Shown: positions 7,442 through 16,412 of the stretch, one piece after another
Numbering within the stretch: position 1 is the stretch's first letter
Layout: each line of letters starts with the position of its first letter
NCBI GenBank assembly: GCA_028280635.1
Contig: JANQLM010000059.1
Span: 1-34,883 of the forward strand
Length of the DNA: 34,883 nt
Direction of reading: 5' to 3'
DNA from: Halieaceae bacterium
GTDB taxonomy: Bacteria; Pseudomonadota; Gammaproteobacteria; Pseudomonadales; Halieaceae
Made by a program: the position numbers and the translations under genes
Notes under the pieces: generated by a model
The model's database searches: none
Told to the model about the DNA's origin: nothing
The model's input: the letters and a program-made list of their open reading frames with translations, nothing else

Positions 7442-8421
7442 ACGGCAAGAGTCTCCGGGGGTTCGTTGACCAGGGCAACGGCGTCTTCCAGCACCGCCAG
7501 CCCTGCATCGGGTTTAAAAGCATGTTCGCTGAGATGGCGGCGGAAGCGCCGCGCGCCGGGCACACCCTGATACAGGCCGAGGATGTGCCGTGTCATGTGG
7601 TGCAGCGAGGTGCCCCGGGCGAGCTGGTCACGCACATAGGGCAGCAGGCGGGCGACTACGTTACCGCGGCTGGGTGCCGCAGCAGTATCCCCGAACAGGA
7701 CCCGGTCGACCTGGGCCAGCATAAAGGGGTTGTGGTAGGCCTCGCGGCCCAGCATCACACCGTCGACCTCCACCAGGTGCTCCTGGCACGCCGCCAGGCT
7801 GGTGATGCCGCCGTTGATAATGATCTCAAGCTCCGGGTGCTCCTGCTTGAGACGGTAGACGTAGTCGTAGTGCAGGGGCGGTATCTCGCGGTTTTCCTTG
7901 GGGCTCAGGCCCTGCAGCCAGGCCTTGCGGGCATGTACGATAAAGGTGCTACAGCCGGCCTCGGCCAGCACCTCAACGAAGCCGAGCATGCCGGCGTAGT
8001 CTTCCATATCGTCGATACCGATTCGGTGTTTCACCGTGACCGGGATATCGCAGGCCTCGCGCATGGCGGCCACACAGTCGGCCACCAGCGCCGGCTGGGC
8101 CATCAGGCAGGCTCCGAACATGCCGGACTGCACACGGTCCGAGGGGCAGCCGCAATTGAGGTTGACCTCGTCGTAGCCCTGGGCCTCGGCAAAGCGGGCG
8201 CACTCGGCGAGTTCAGCGGGGTTGCTGCCGCCCAGTTGCAGCGCCACCGGGTGCTCCTCCGGATTGAAGTGCAGGAAGCGCTCGCGGTCACCGTGCAGCA
8301 GGGCGCCGGTGGTAACCATTTCCGTGTACAGCACTGCACGCCGGGTCAGCAGCCGCCAGAAGTAGCGGCAGTGCCGGTCCGACCAGTCCATCATCGGCGC
8401 AATGTTGAAGCGGTGATCCAT
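7438..8421 (-). CDS. dusA: tRNA-dihydrouridine synthase DusA
   Basis: From the ATG at 8421 ([13 protein letters not shown]) the protein has 327 residues, the normal DusA size. The frame stays open 189 bp further upstream, but that part runs through the promoter region and is not conserved-looking. Motifs: [26 protein letters not shown] with C92 as the catalytic acid, VKHRIG for FMN/substrate binding, and INGGI with [10 protein letters not shown] near the FMN phosphate. DusA reduces uridines 20/20a in the tRNA D-loop using FMN and NADPH. It is the first gene of the minus-strand operon and is divergent from gltX. Confidence 0.95.
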   Translation of the reverse strand: MDHRFNIAPMMDWSDRHCRYFWRLLTRRAVLYTEMVTTGALLHGDRERFLHFNPEEHPVALQLGGSNPAELAECARFAEAQGYDEVNLNCGCPSDRVQSGMFGACLMAQPALVADCVAAMREACDIPVTVKHRIGIDDMEDYAGMLGFVEVLAEAGCSTFIVHARKAWLQGLSPKENREIPPLHYDYVYRLKQEHPELEIIINGGITSLAACQEHLVEVDGVMLGREAYHNPFMLAQVDRVLFGDTAAAPSRGNVVARLLPYVRDQLARGTSLHHMTRHILGLYQGVPGARRFRRHLSEHAFKPDAGLAVLEDAVALVNEPPETLAV

Positions 8422-8445
8422 GCTGTCTCGGGTGAGAAATTCGAA

Positions 8446-8457
8446 GGCGCGATTATA
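8446..8457 (-). promoter_or_regulatory. dusA -10 element with GC-rich discriminator
   Basis: On the minus strand the sequence reads TATAATCGCGCC, a consensus -10 followed by a GC-rich discriminator, about 25 bp before the dusA ATG. The identical 12-mer appears in the opposite orientation as the gltX promoter. No convincing -35 element was seen. Confidence 0.6.
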
Positions 8458-8524
8458 GCCTGAGAGCGGGTCTGTTCGGCAGCGCCACCCGCCCGGCTGC
8501 GTGGCAGCAGGCCGGGGCCTTCCG

Positions 8525-8536
8525 TATAATCGCGCC
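8525..8536 (+). promoter_or_regulatory. gltX -10 element with GC-rich discriminator
   Basis: TATAAT at 8525-8530 is followed by CGCGCC, placing transcription start about 10-15 bp before the gltX ATG at 8555. The GC-rich discriminator is typical of promoters under stringent (ppGpp/DksA) control. The -35 region is weak. Confidence 0.6.
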
Positions 8537-8554
8537 ATTTGGTCCGAGCCCATC

Positions 8555-10042
<1,488 letters not shown>

Positions 10043-10061
10043 CAGGCGGGGGGACGGGATA

Positions 10062-10583
10062 ATGGCAAGCACCTGGTTGGTCACGCTACTGGTGCTGGCC
10101 CCGGTGAGTACAATGGCCGAGGTGCTGGCGGCAGGCGAGGGTGGTTTCAGTTTGCGCATCGAGACGCCCATGCGGGCATCCCCGGCCCAGGCCTATGACG
10201 CCTTCCTGGCGATTGAACGTTGGTGGGACGCGGACCACAGCTATTCCGGCAAGGCCGAGAACCTCAGCCTGGACGTCTCTCCGGGCGGTGCTTTCCTCGA
10301 GCGGCTGGACGACGGCGGTTTCGTGGTGCACCTGGCGGTGGTTTACGCCAGACCCGGCACAGAGCTGCGCTTCTCCGGAGGCCTGGGTCCGCTGCGGCCC
10401 ATGGGCCTGGAAGGCACCATGACAGTGCGTTTTGAAGCCACGGACGATGGCAGCAAGACGGTGATGCTCTACAACGTGAGCGGTTTCGCTGAGGGCGGAC
10501 TCGAAGCGCTCGCCCCCATTGTCGACCGTGTCCAGGCGGGCCAGATGGCGCGCCACGCCGCCTACGCGGATAGCTTGCTCTGA
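10062..10583 (+). CDS. Secreted SRPBCC (START-like) family protein
   Basis: From ATG 10062 the protein has 173 residues: a signal peptide (about 1-18, ending STMA) and a START/AHSA1-like fold with SPAQAYDAFLAIERWWDADHS, GGAFLERLDDG, RFSGGLGPLRPMGLEGTM and a C-terminal long helix. This is the SRPBCC pattern of a hydrophobic-ligand cavity. Two in-frame starts lie further upstream inside gltX, but the G-rich stretch just before 10062 and the signal peptide support this start. The stop of gltX lies 20 bp upstream, so the genes may be co-transcribed. The ligand is unknown. Confidence 0.7.
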   Translation: MASTWLVTLLVLAPVSTMAEVLAAGEGGFSLRIETPMRASPAQAYDAFLAIERWWDADHSYSGKAENLSLDVSPGGAFLERLDDGGFVVHLAVVYARPGTELRFSGGLGPLRPMGLEGTMTVRFEATDDGSKTVMLYNVSGFAEGGLEALAPIVDRVQAGQMARHAAYADSLL

Positions 10584-10620
10584 CCAGGCCAGGCCTGGTA
10601 ACCGGCAGGCCTCGGATGTG

Positions 10621-10649
10621 TTGACAGTATCCGGGTCCATCACTAGAAT
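10621..10649 (+). promoter_or_regulatory. Sigma-70 promoter of tRNA-Ala
   Basis: A perfect TTGACA (10621-10626), a 17-bp spacer and TAGAAT (10644-10649), followed by GC-rich GCGCAGCC, lie about 48 bp before the tRNA. This is the clearest promoter in the window, and its GC-rich discriminator fits a stable-RNA gene. Confidence 0.85.
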
Positions 10650-10696
10650 GCGCAGCCTGCTCGGCCCGGACCCAGTGGCCGTGAGACACCCAATTC

Positions 10697-10772
<76 letters not shown>

Positions 10773-10783
10773 AAACAAAAAAG

Positions 10784-10813
10784 GGCCGGACATCACGCTC
10801 CGGCCTTTTTTTT
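10784..10813 (+). terminator. Intrinsic terminator 1 of tRNA-Ala
   Basis: GGCCGGA (10784-10790) pairs with TCCGGCC (10799-10805) around CATCACGC, followed by eight Ts and preceded by an A-run, so it can work in both directions. Confidence 0.93.
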
Positions 10814-10870
10814 GCGCTGAACCGTTGGTTCGATCCCGACTCCTGGCTTTCCTCCACCAAAACAAAAAAA

Positions 10871-10900
10871 GGCCGGACATCACGCTCCGGCCTTTTTTTT
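10871..10900 (+). terminator. Intrinsic terminator 2 (repeat copy)
   Basis: The same GGCCGGA/TCCGGCC stem and CATCACGC loop, exactly 87 bp downstream of the first, with eight Ts. Confidence 0.93.
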
Positions 10901-10957
10901 GCGCTGAACCGTTGGTTCGATTCCGACTCCTGGCTTTCCTCCACCAAAACAAAGAAA

Positions 10958-10986
10958 GGCCGGACATCACGCTCCGGCCTTTTTTT
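10958..10986. terminator. Intrinsic terminator 3 (repeat copy)
   Basis: Third copy, with seven Ts and an A-rich left flank. It is nearest the end of the minus-strand type I secretion operon and may terminate that transcript too. Confidence 0.9.
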
Positions 10987-11016
10987 GCGTCCGATCCAGG
11001 GGTCGCCGGGAAAGAA

Positions 11017-12318
11017 TCAGTCTTCGATCAGTGAGCGCGCAAAGGCATTGCGCACCGGCTGGGTGAGGTACTGGAACAGGGTGCGGCTGCCGGTATTGAT
11101 CAGCACTTCCACGGGCATGCCGGGTACCATCTCCGCCCCTTCCAGCTTGGCGCGCTCCGCCTCGGGAATCTCCACCCGGGCGAGGTAGTAGGAATAACTG
11201 CTGTTGGCGTCCGACATGGCGTCGGCGGACAGGCTGAAGAGCCGGCCTTCGACCACCGGCGTGGTCTGGCTCTTGAAGGAGGTAAAGCGGATGTTGGCGC
11301 TCTGGCCGTTGCTGACCCGATCGATATCGATCGGGTTTACCTGGGCCTCAACGATCAGGTCCGCCTCGTTGGGGACCACCTGCAGCAGGCTCTCCCCGGG
11401 GGCCACGACCTCGCCGATGGTGGTCACCGCCAGCCCTACCACCTCACCAGTCATGGGGCTGACCACGGCGGTGCGGCGCACCTGGTCCTTGAGGGCCCTT
11501 ACCCGCTCATCCAGGTCGTTGATTTCCGCTTTCACCGCGGTCAGTTCGTCCACCACGGCGGTCTGGAAGTCCTTGTCGAGCTGCAACTTCTGCAGGCGCG
11601 TTTCGCCAATCTGGATTTCCAGGCTGGCTGCCTGGGTCGCCAGCTCCGCGGACTCGGCACGCACATCGGCCAGGCTGCGTTCCAGTTCCCGGAGCCGCTG
11701 TTTGTCGACATAGCCTTCTTTCAGCAACCCCTGCAGATCCTCAATCTCTTCAAGATAGGAGTCTCCCAGCTCGGTTTTCGCAGCGCTGACTTCCCCGAGA
11801 CCCCGGGCCTGGGCGGCAAGTTGCTCGATACGCTGCTCCAGTACCGACAGCTCCCCCAGCCGGGCATCGCGCCGGGCCCGGAAGAGCTGCTCCTGGGTGG
11901 TGATGGCGGCGTCCATCCGGCTGTCGCCGCCCGGTCGCTCGCGCTCGATGGGGCCCAGCGCTTCCTGCCCCGCTTGTTCGGCCAGCAGCCGCGCCTGCCG
12001 CGCCAGGGCCAGGTAGAGCTGGCCCTGGGCAATTTCGAGCTGGGCGCTGGCCTGGGTATCGTCGAGTCGCACGAGGACCTGGCCGGCCTCGACCACGTCG
12101 CCGTCCTTGACCAGGATGTCTTCTACAATGCCCCCCTCCAGGTGTTCAATATTCTTCCGGCTACCTTTGACTGACACCACGCCAGGGGCCAGCGCGGCAC
12201 TCTGTAATGGAGCGAAGCCTGCCCACACTCCGAACACGCCGAAGGTGAGTATCACAACCACGGTGCCTACCAGTCGCGGCGTACGACCGCTGGTTTCGAT
12301 CTGCGGAGGGGTGTTCAA
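11017..12318 (-). CDS. HlyD/PrtE-family type I secretion adaptor
   Basis: A 433-residue membrane fusion protein. It has one N-terminal transmembrane helix (about 16-38), the family motif GSRKNIEHLEGGIVEDI with DGDVVEAGQVLVRLD (lipoyl half), and a long coiled-coil hairpin (about 95-300, rich in E, L, Q, A and R). The second lipoyl half, VVSPMTGEVVGLAV, and a beta-barrel ending VPGMPVEVLINTGSRT follow. It bridges the inner-membrane ABC exporter and a TolC-type outer-membrane channel. The ATG overlaps the ABC gene stop by 4 bp, so the two are co-translated. No TolC gene or RTX-type substrate gene is nearby. Confidence 0.92.
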   Translation of the reverse strand: MNTPPQIETSGRTPRLVGTVVVILTFGVFGVWAGFAPLQSAALAPGVVSVKGSRKNIEHLEGGIVEDILVKDGDVVEAGQVLVRLDDTQASAQLEIAQGQLYLALARQARLLAEQAGQEALGPIERERPGGDSRMDAAITTQEQLFRARRDARLGELSVLEQRIEQLAAQARGLGEVSAAKTELGDSYLEEIEDLQGLLKEGYVDKQRLRELERSLADVRAESAELATQAASLEIQIGETRLQKLQLDKDFQTAVVDELTAVKAEINDLDERVRALKDQVRRTAVVSPMTGEVVGLAVTTIGEVVAPGESLLQVVPNEADLIVEAQVNPIDIDRVSNGQSANIRFTSFKSQTTPVVEGRLFSLSADAMSDANSSYSYYLARVEIPEAERAKLEGAEMVPGMPVEVLINTGSRTLFQYLTQPVRNAFARSLIED

Positions 12319-14057
12319 CCGGCGTCGCCCCCGGCCGGCGCGGCATCGCCGGCTGGCACGGCGGGTTGCTGGTACTTCTTGAGAATCTCCCTGGCCTCGC
12401 CCTGGTCAACCAGGGTGCCATCCTGCATCACGATGACCCTGTCCAGGCCAAGCAATAATCGTGGCCGATGGGTAATTACCAGGATGGTGGCGCCCCAGTC
12501 CCGCGCATTGGCGAGCGCCCGACGCAGGGCGATCTCGCCGGTGTCGTCCAGGTGGGCGTCGGGCTCATCCAGCACAATCAGCTTTGGCTGCCGGTAAAAA
12601 GCCCTGGCCAGCGCAATGCGCTGGCGTTGTCCTGAGGCCAGGGCACCGCCGTCGGCGCCGATCACGGTTTCATAACCGTCGGGCAGGCGCAGAATCATGG
12701 CGTGCACCTTGGCGAAGCGGGCGGCTTCCACCACGCGGTCGGAGTCGACCTCTCCGAAGCGCGCAATATTCTGCGCCACTGTCCCTTCAAACAGCTCGAT
12801 ATCCTGAGGCAGGTAGCCCACGTACTGGCCCAGCTCATCAGGGTTCCACTGCTTGATTTCGGCGCCGTCCAGCCGCACCGAGCCAGCCACCGTGGGCCAT
12901 ACTCCCAGCACCACCCGCGCCAGCGAGGATTTGCCGGCGGCGCTGGGGCCAATCACGCCCGCCAGGGTGCCCGGCGCCAGCCGGAAGGAAACCGACTTGA
13001 GCGCCGGCGTGCGTCCTCTTGGCGGAATGGCCGTGACGCCGTCCAGTATCAGTTCCCCCATGGGTGGGGGTAGCGAGGTGCGGGGGGGGGCTTCGGGTTT
13101 GCCCGCCAGGATTTCTTCCAGCCGGCCATAGCTGGCGCGGGCCAGCTGGAACTGGCGCCATCCGCCCACCAACTGGTCCACCGGGGCCAGTGCCCGCCCC
13201 AGCAGGATAGAACCCGCGATCATCATGCCCGGTGTGATGGCGCCGTTGATCGCCAGCCAGGCGCCGAGACCCAGGGCCAGGGACTGCAAGAGGATACGCA
13301 GGGCTTTAGTAAGCGCAGTGAAACGCCCGCTGACCTGACCGGCCAGGCCCTGGTAGGCCACACCCGCATTGTTGTGCCGCTGCCAGTGCGCTTTCACGGC
13401 GGGCATCATCCCCATCGCCGCCACAACTTCGGCGTTGCGCAGGTTCTGGTCGCAGAAGTGCTGGCCCAGTTTGGTCTCCACATTGGCCCGCGCGGTGGCC
13501 TGGCGCGAGGAGCGGTGATTGAACCAGCTCAGGGCGAAGAGCCCCAGCGCACTGACCAGACCCAGAAGGCCGAAGCTCCAGTGGAACAGGAACATTACCA
13601 GGATATAGAGCGGCACCCAGGGCGCATCGAAGAAGGGGGCGGGGCCGTTGTTGGCCAGGTAGTTGCGCAGCGTGCCCAGGTCCTGCAGGGGGAGACTGTT
13701 GATGCTCTTGCCATCGCCGCTGACAAGGGCGCGCCTGAAGGAGGCGGTGAATGCCCTGTCACCCAGTAGTTCGTTCAACCTGCCGGCGGCCTGCAGGAAT
13801 AGCTGCCCGCGCACCCACTCCAGCAAACCCATGGCCGACAACAGGAATACCAGAATCAGCGTCAGCATCAGTAGCGTGGATTCCGAGCTGCTGCTCACCG
13901 CCCGGTCGAAGACCTGCAGCATGTAGATCGCCGGAGACAGCATCAGGATATTGATGCACAGGCTGAACGCCGCCACGCCATAGAGGTGCGGTTTCAGGGG
14001 CGCCAGCAGCGCCTTGAGCGAAGCATCCTGTGTTTTCAATCCTATCCCCCGGGGCAA
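12315..14057 (-). CDS. Type I secretion ABC exporter (PrtD family permease/ATPase)
   Basis: A 580-residue fused half-transporter. The N-terminal membrane domain (about 25-300) has several hydrophobic helices. The nucleotide-binding domain has Walker A GPSAAGKSS (370-378), signature ASGQRQR (474-480), Walker B LIVLDEP (493-499) and switch His530. There is no N-terminal C39 peptidase domain, so it belongs with PrtD-type exporters of unprocessed C-terminal-signal proteins rather than with peptide exporters. It forms one unit with the HlyD-like adaptor downstream. The substrate is not encoded in the window. Confidence 0.92.
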   Translation of the reverse strand: MPRGIGLKTQDASLKALLAPLKPHLYGVAAFSLCINILMLSPAIYMLQVFDRAVSSSSESTLLMLTLILVFLLSAMGLLEWVRGQLFLQAAGRLNELLGDRAFTASFRRALVSGDGKSINSLPLQDLGTLRNYLANNGPAPFFDAPWVPLYILVMFLFHWSFGLLGLVSALGLFALSWFNHRSSRQATARANVETKLGQHFCDQNLRNAEVVAAMGMMPAVKAHWQRHNNAGVAYQGLAGQVSGRFTALTKALRILLQSLALGLGAWLAINGAITPGMMIAGSILLGRALAPVDQLVGGWRQFQLARASYGRLEEILAGKPEAPPRTSLPPPMGELILDGVTAIPPRGRTPALKSVSFRLAPGTLAGVIGPSAAGKSSLARVVLGVWPTVAGSVRLDGAEIKQWNPDELGQYVGYLPQDIELFEGTVAQNIARFGEVDSDRVVEAARFAKVHAMILRLPDGYETVIGADGGALASGQRQRIALARAFYRQPKLIVLDEPDAHLDDTGEIALRRALANARDWGATILVITHRPRLLLGLDRVIVMQDGTLVDQGEAREILKKYQQPAVPAGDAAPAGGDAG

Positions 14058-14166
14058 AAGCCCATCCGCGGCACAGGCCCGCAGAGTATCAGCAGAAATC
14101 TATCACAGGGCGGGGTGGTTACAAGGGGCGGGCATAAGCGGGCCTGTTGGCAACTGTCCCACGAAC

Positions 14167-14850
14167 GTGCTTTCTTATGAGGCATGCCCACTCACAATAG
14201 GACTCGCAGCCTTGGCTGACGGTGGCAAGATTCTCTGCATGTATTCCGGCGGGCTGGACTCCATTGGCTGCCTGCACGCCCTGCTTACGGATGACGCCTA
14301 TGCAGGCTTCGGTGTCCATGTTCACCACATGCACCTGGTTAACGTGGAAGCGCGCGCGCTGGCTGAGAAGCGGGCTGCCCGCGCCAGCATCGAAGAATTC
14401 AGGTCCCTCGGAGCCAGACGCTTTACCTACACGGAAAGCGGCCACAACTACAGCTTCCTGCAACGGCGTTTTATCTGGGATATGGATATCAGTGCGTTCA
14501 TGGCGGCCAATATTGCCATCGCGGACCCCACCATAGTGCAGGTCGCCATGGGGCGGACCGGCACCGACGTGGACGGCGGGGGCAGTGATTTCCAGCGTCG
14601 TATGCAGCGCGCCCAGCGGGTGTTTGATGCGGTCTGGAGTCTCGAAGACCGGCAGCGCCCGGTCTATATCTTTCCGGTTGTGGCACACAGCAAGGCCGAA
14701 ATCTGGCGGCGGCTGCCTGCCAGCCTGCGGGAGCTGGCCTGGTCCTGCCGGCGGCCGCGTTACGAGGGCGACACCCCGGTGGCCTGTGGGAAATGCAGAA
14801 CCTGCCGCGATATTGCCCGGATGCACACCGAACTGGAATCGCAGGCTTGA
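14167..14850 (+). CDS. QueC-like PP-loop (ATP pyrophosphatase) protein with zinc motif
   Basis: The protein has 227 residues from a GTG at 14167. KILCMYSGGLDS contains the PP-loop SGGLDS (27-32), which binds ATP pyrophosphate. Near the C-terminus Cys194 and CGKCRTC (Cys207, 210, 213) match the four-Cys zinc site and spacing of QueC, the preQ0 synthase. The middle (VAMGRTGTDVDGGGSDFQ) differs from canonical QueC as I remember it, and no queD/E/F gene is adjacent, so the substrate is uncertain. The ATG at 14239 falls inside the PP-loop strand and is too late; a TTG at 14212 is an alternative start; a longer frame runs into the divergent ABC gene and is unlikely. It may be a QueC paralogue with another substrate. 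Confidence 0.65.
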   Translation: MLSYEACPLTIGLAALADGGKILCMYSGGLDSIGCLHALLTDDAYAGFGVHVHHMHLVNVEARALAEKRAARASIEEFRSLGARRFTYTESGHNYSFLQRRFIWDMDISAFMAANIAIADPTIVQVAMGRTGTDVDGGGSDFQRRMQRAQRVFDAVWSLEDRQRPVYIFPVVAHSKAEIWRRLPASLRELAWSCRRPRYEGDTPVACGKCRTCRDIARMHTELESQA

Positions 14851-14942
14851 GTTCCAGAGACATCCAGAGCTCACCCCGATCACGCTCCCCGGCCGGTGGG
14901 CTATAGTCACTGACAAGGTACTCTCTACGCGGAGGAACGACA

Positions 14943-15494
14943 GTGGCAAACATCGATCCATCATTCACAGCCCGTATCGTGCTGCTTGTGCTGCTTGTGC
15001 TGCTTGTGCTGCTGGTGTCCGGAGCTGCCGAGGCCAGGGAACCGCGGAGCGCCCACACCTACCGGCTCTCACCGGGTGAATCCCCACCGGCAGCGAGCGT
15101 CGATGACGCGGCCTGGCTGGCGGGCCGTTGGGAAGGCACCGCCTTTGGCCAACAGTTCGAGGAGTACTGGAGCGAACCCTCCGCCGGCAGCATGCTGGGC
15201 ACCTTCAAGCTGCTCGGCGAGGACGGCATCCAGTTCTACGAACTGCTGGAAATTGCGGTTCGCGATGGCCGGCTGGGGCTCAAGGTGAAACACTTCTCCG
15301 CTGACTTCACCGCCTGGGAGGACAAGCCGGATTATGTGCACTTCAAGCTGGTGGCGGTTGAACCCGATGCGCTGCACTTTTCCGGCATCAGCTTCTATCG
15401 TAAAGGCCCCGACGAGATCGAGGCCTACCTGTTGATGAAGGAGGGTGAGTCGCTGCGTGAAGAAAAGCTGGTTTACACCCGCGTGAAGGACTAG
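14943..15494 (+). CDS. Secreted DUF6265-family protein
   Basis: A 183-residue protein with a signal peptide whose core is an LVLLVLLVLLV run ending near SGAAEA. The DUF6265 domain follows: AWLAGRWEGTAFGQQFEEYWSEPSAGSMLGTFKLL, a lipocalin-like beta fold, then VRDGRLGLKVKHF and IEAYLLMKEG. The start is GTG at 14943, with GGAGG 7 bp upstream. Function is unknown. The signal-peptide core is encoded by a 9-bp tandem repeat. Confidence 0.75.
   Translation: MANIDPSFTARIVLLVLLVLLVLLVSGAAEAREPRSAHTYRLSPGESPPAASVDDAAWLAGRWEGTAFGQQFEEYWSEPSAGSMLGTFKLLGEDGIQFYELLEIAVRDGRLGLKVKHFSADFTAWEDKPDYVHFKLVAVEPDALHFSGISFYRKGPDEIEAYLLMKEGESLREEKLVYTRVKD
14979..15014 (+). repeat. 9-bp tandem repeat in the signal-peptide coding region
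   Basis: GTGCTGCTT occurs three times in a row, plus GTGCTGCTG (four units), encoding VLL repeated. Unit changes would lengthen or shorten the hydrophobic core by three residues without frameshift. Confidence 0.9.
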
Positions 15495-15518
15495 CGGCCC
15501 GCCCGGGGCGAGGCCGCT
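15493..15518. terminator. Convergent hairpin after the DUF6265 gene
   Basis: AGCGGCC (15493-15499) pairs with GGCCGCT (15512-15518), and the loop adds CGCC/GGCG, so the stem is long and GC-rich. It overlaps the DUF6265 stop codon and lies 6 bp from the end of the opposite gene. A T-tract is lacking. Confidence 0.55.
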
Positions 15519-15524
15519 GCGGGC

Positions 15525-16298
15525 TTATTTGTCCTTGATCAGGCCTTTGAGACTTTCCAGTTTCTCGCGGTTCTCGGCGCCGATCTTTTCGTCCAGGGCC
15601 TTGTTGACCTCTTCTTTGGCGGCGTCCTTGACCAGGTCTTCGAAGTAATCCTTGACCGCTTTTTCAGCCTGCTTGATCACGGCGCCGAGCATCTCCGAGG
15701 CGAGCTGCTCCGGCGTCAGGCCGGTCTGCTCGTCGCCGATGTTGGTCAGGCGAATGCCGGGCATGTCGATGCTTGTACCGCCGTACTGGGCGGTCTCCAC
15801 CGCGGCGCTGCTATTGGTGAAGGAAAACTGCTTGAGCGCCAGCCGCACGTCCGCGGGCTCACCGCTGGGCGCTGGCGCCGGCTCCTCGCTGGGGGTGGTA
15901 TTCATGCCATCCAGCAGCGCCGTCAGATTGGTCGTCGTGCCCTTCTGCTCTGCAGTCAGCCGCGCGCCGTCGATCTTGACCTCGTCGATCACGATGACCG
16001 GACCGGTGAGTGAGGCCGGCTTGATCTCCACGGCAATCTCGTCCATCTCAAAGGCATTGGCGGACTTGAAGCCGGACGGGTTGGCGATACTCAGACCGTA
16101 GATCTCGCCACGGCCGTCCTGGAGCGTGAACTTGACCTCGGATACCCGCACCGGGGTGCCGACCACCTCGCTGCCGACATCTTCAATCACCTGCTTGATG
16201 ATGGCGTCCAGGTTCTGCAAGACCAGCACCCCCACGATAGCGACTACCGCCACCAGTGCCACCACCAGCCCCAGAACGATTTTTACAGCTTTGTTCAT
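15525..16298 (-). CDS. Membrane-anchored periplasmic protein, AsmA-like in character
   Basis: A 257-residue protein with one N-terminal transmembrane helix (about 6-27) and a periplasmic region. GTPVRVSEVKFTLQDGRGEIYGLSIANPSG is followed by repeated beta-strand motifs (IDEVKIDGARLTAEQKGTTTNLTALL), resembling AsmA/DUF748-type fragments that describe single strands of a lipid-conduit fold. A Pro/Ala/Glu linker (about 135-150) and a Lys/Glu-rich helical C-terminus (about 205-257) complete it. I do not recognise a named family. It is transcribed alone, divergent from gspA. Confidence 0.55.
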   Translation of the reverse strand: MNKAVKIVLGLVVALVAVVAIVGVLVLQNLDAIIKQVIEDVGSEVVGTPVRVSEVKFTLQDGRGEIYGLSIANPSGFKSANAFEMDEIAVEIKPASLTGPVIVIDEVKIDGARLTAEQKGTTTNLTALLDGMNTTPSEEPAPAPSGEPADVRLALKQFSFTNSSAAVETAQYGGTSIDMPGIRLTNIGDEQTGLTPEQLASEMLGAVIKQAEKAVKDYFEDLVKDAAKEEVNKALDEKIGAENREKLESLKGLIKDK

Positions 16299-16412
16299 AG
16301 CACGGTCTCCTGTGAATTCCCCCTACTATAGTCCAAGCTGTCGGCTCTTGGGGTAGTGCAGGCTGACAGCGCTAAGGCATAATAACTGCCCCCGCACCAG
16401 ACCCAGGGCAGC

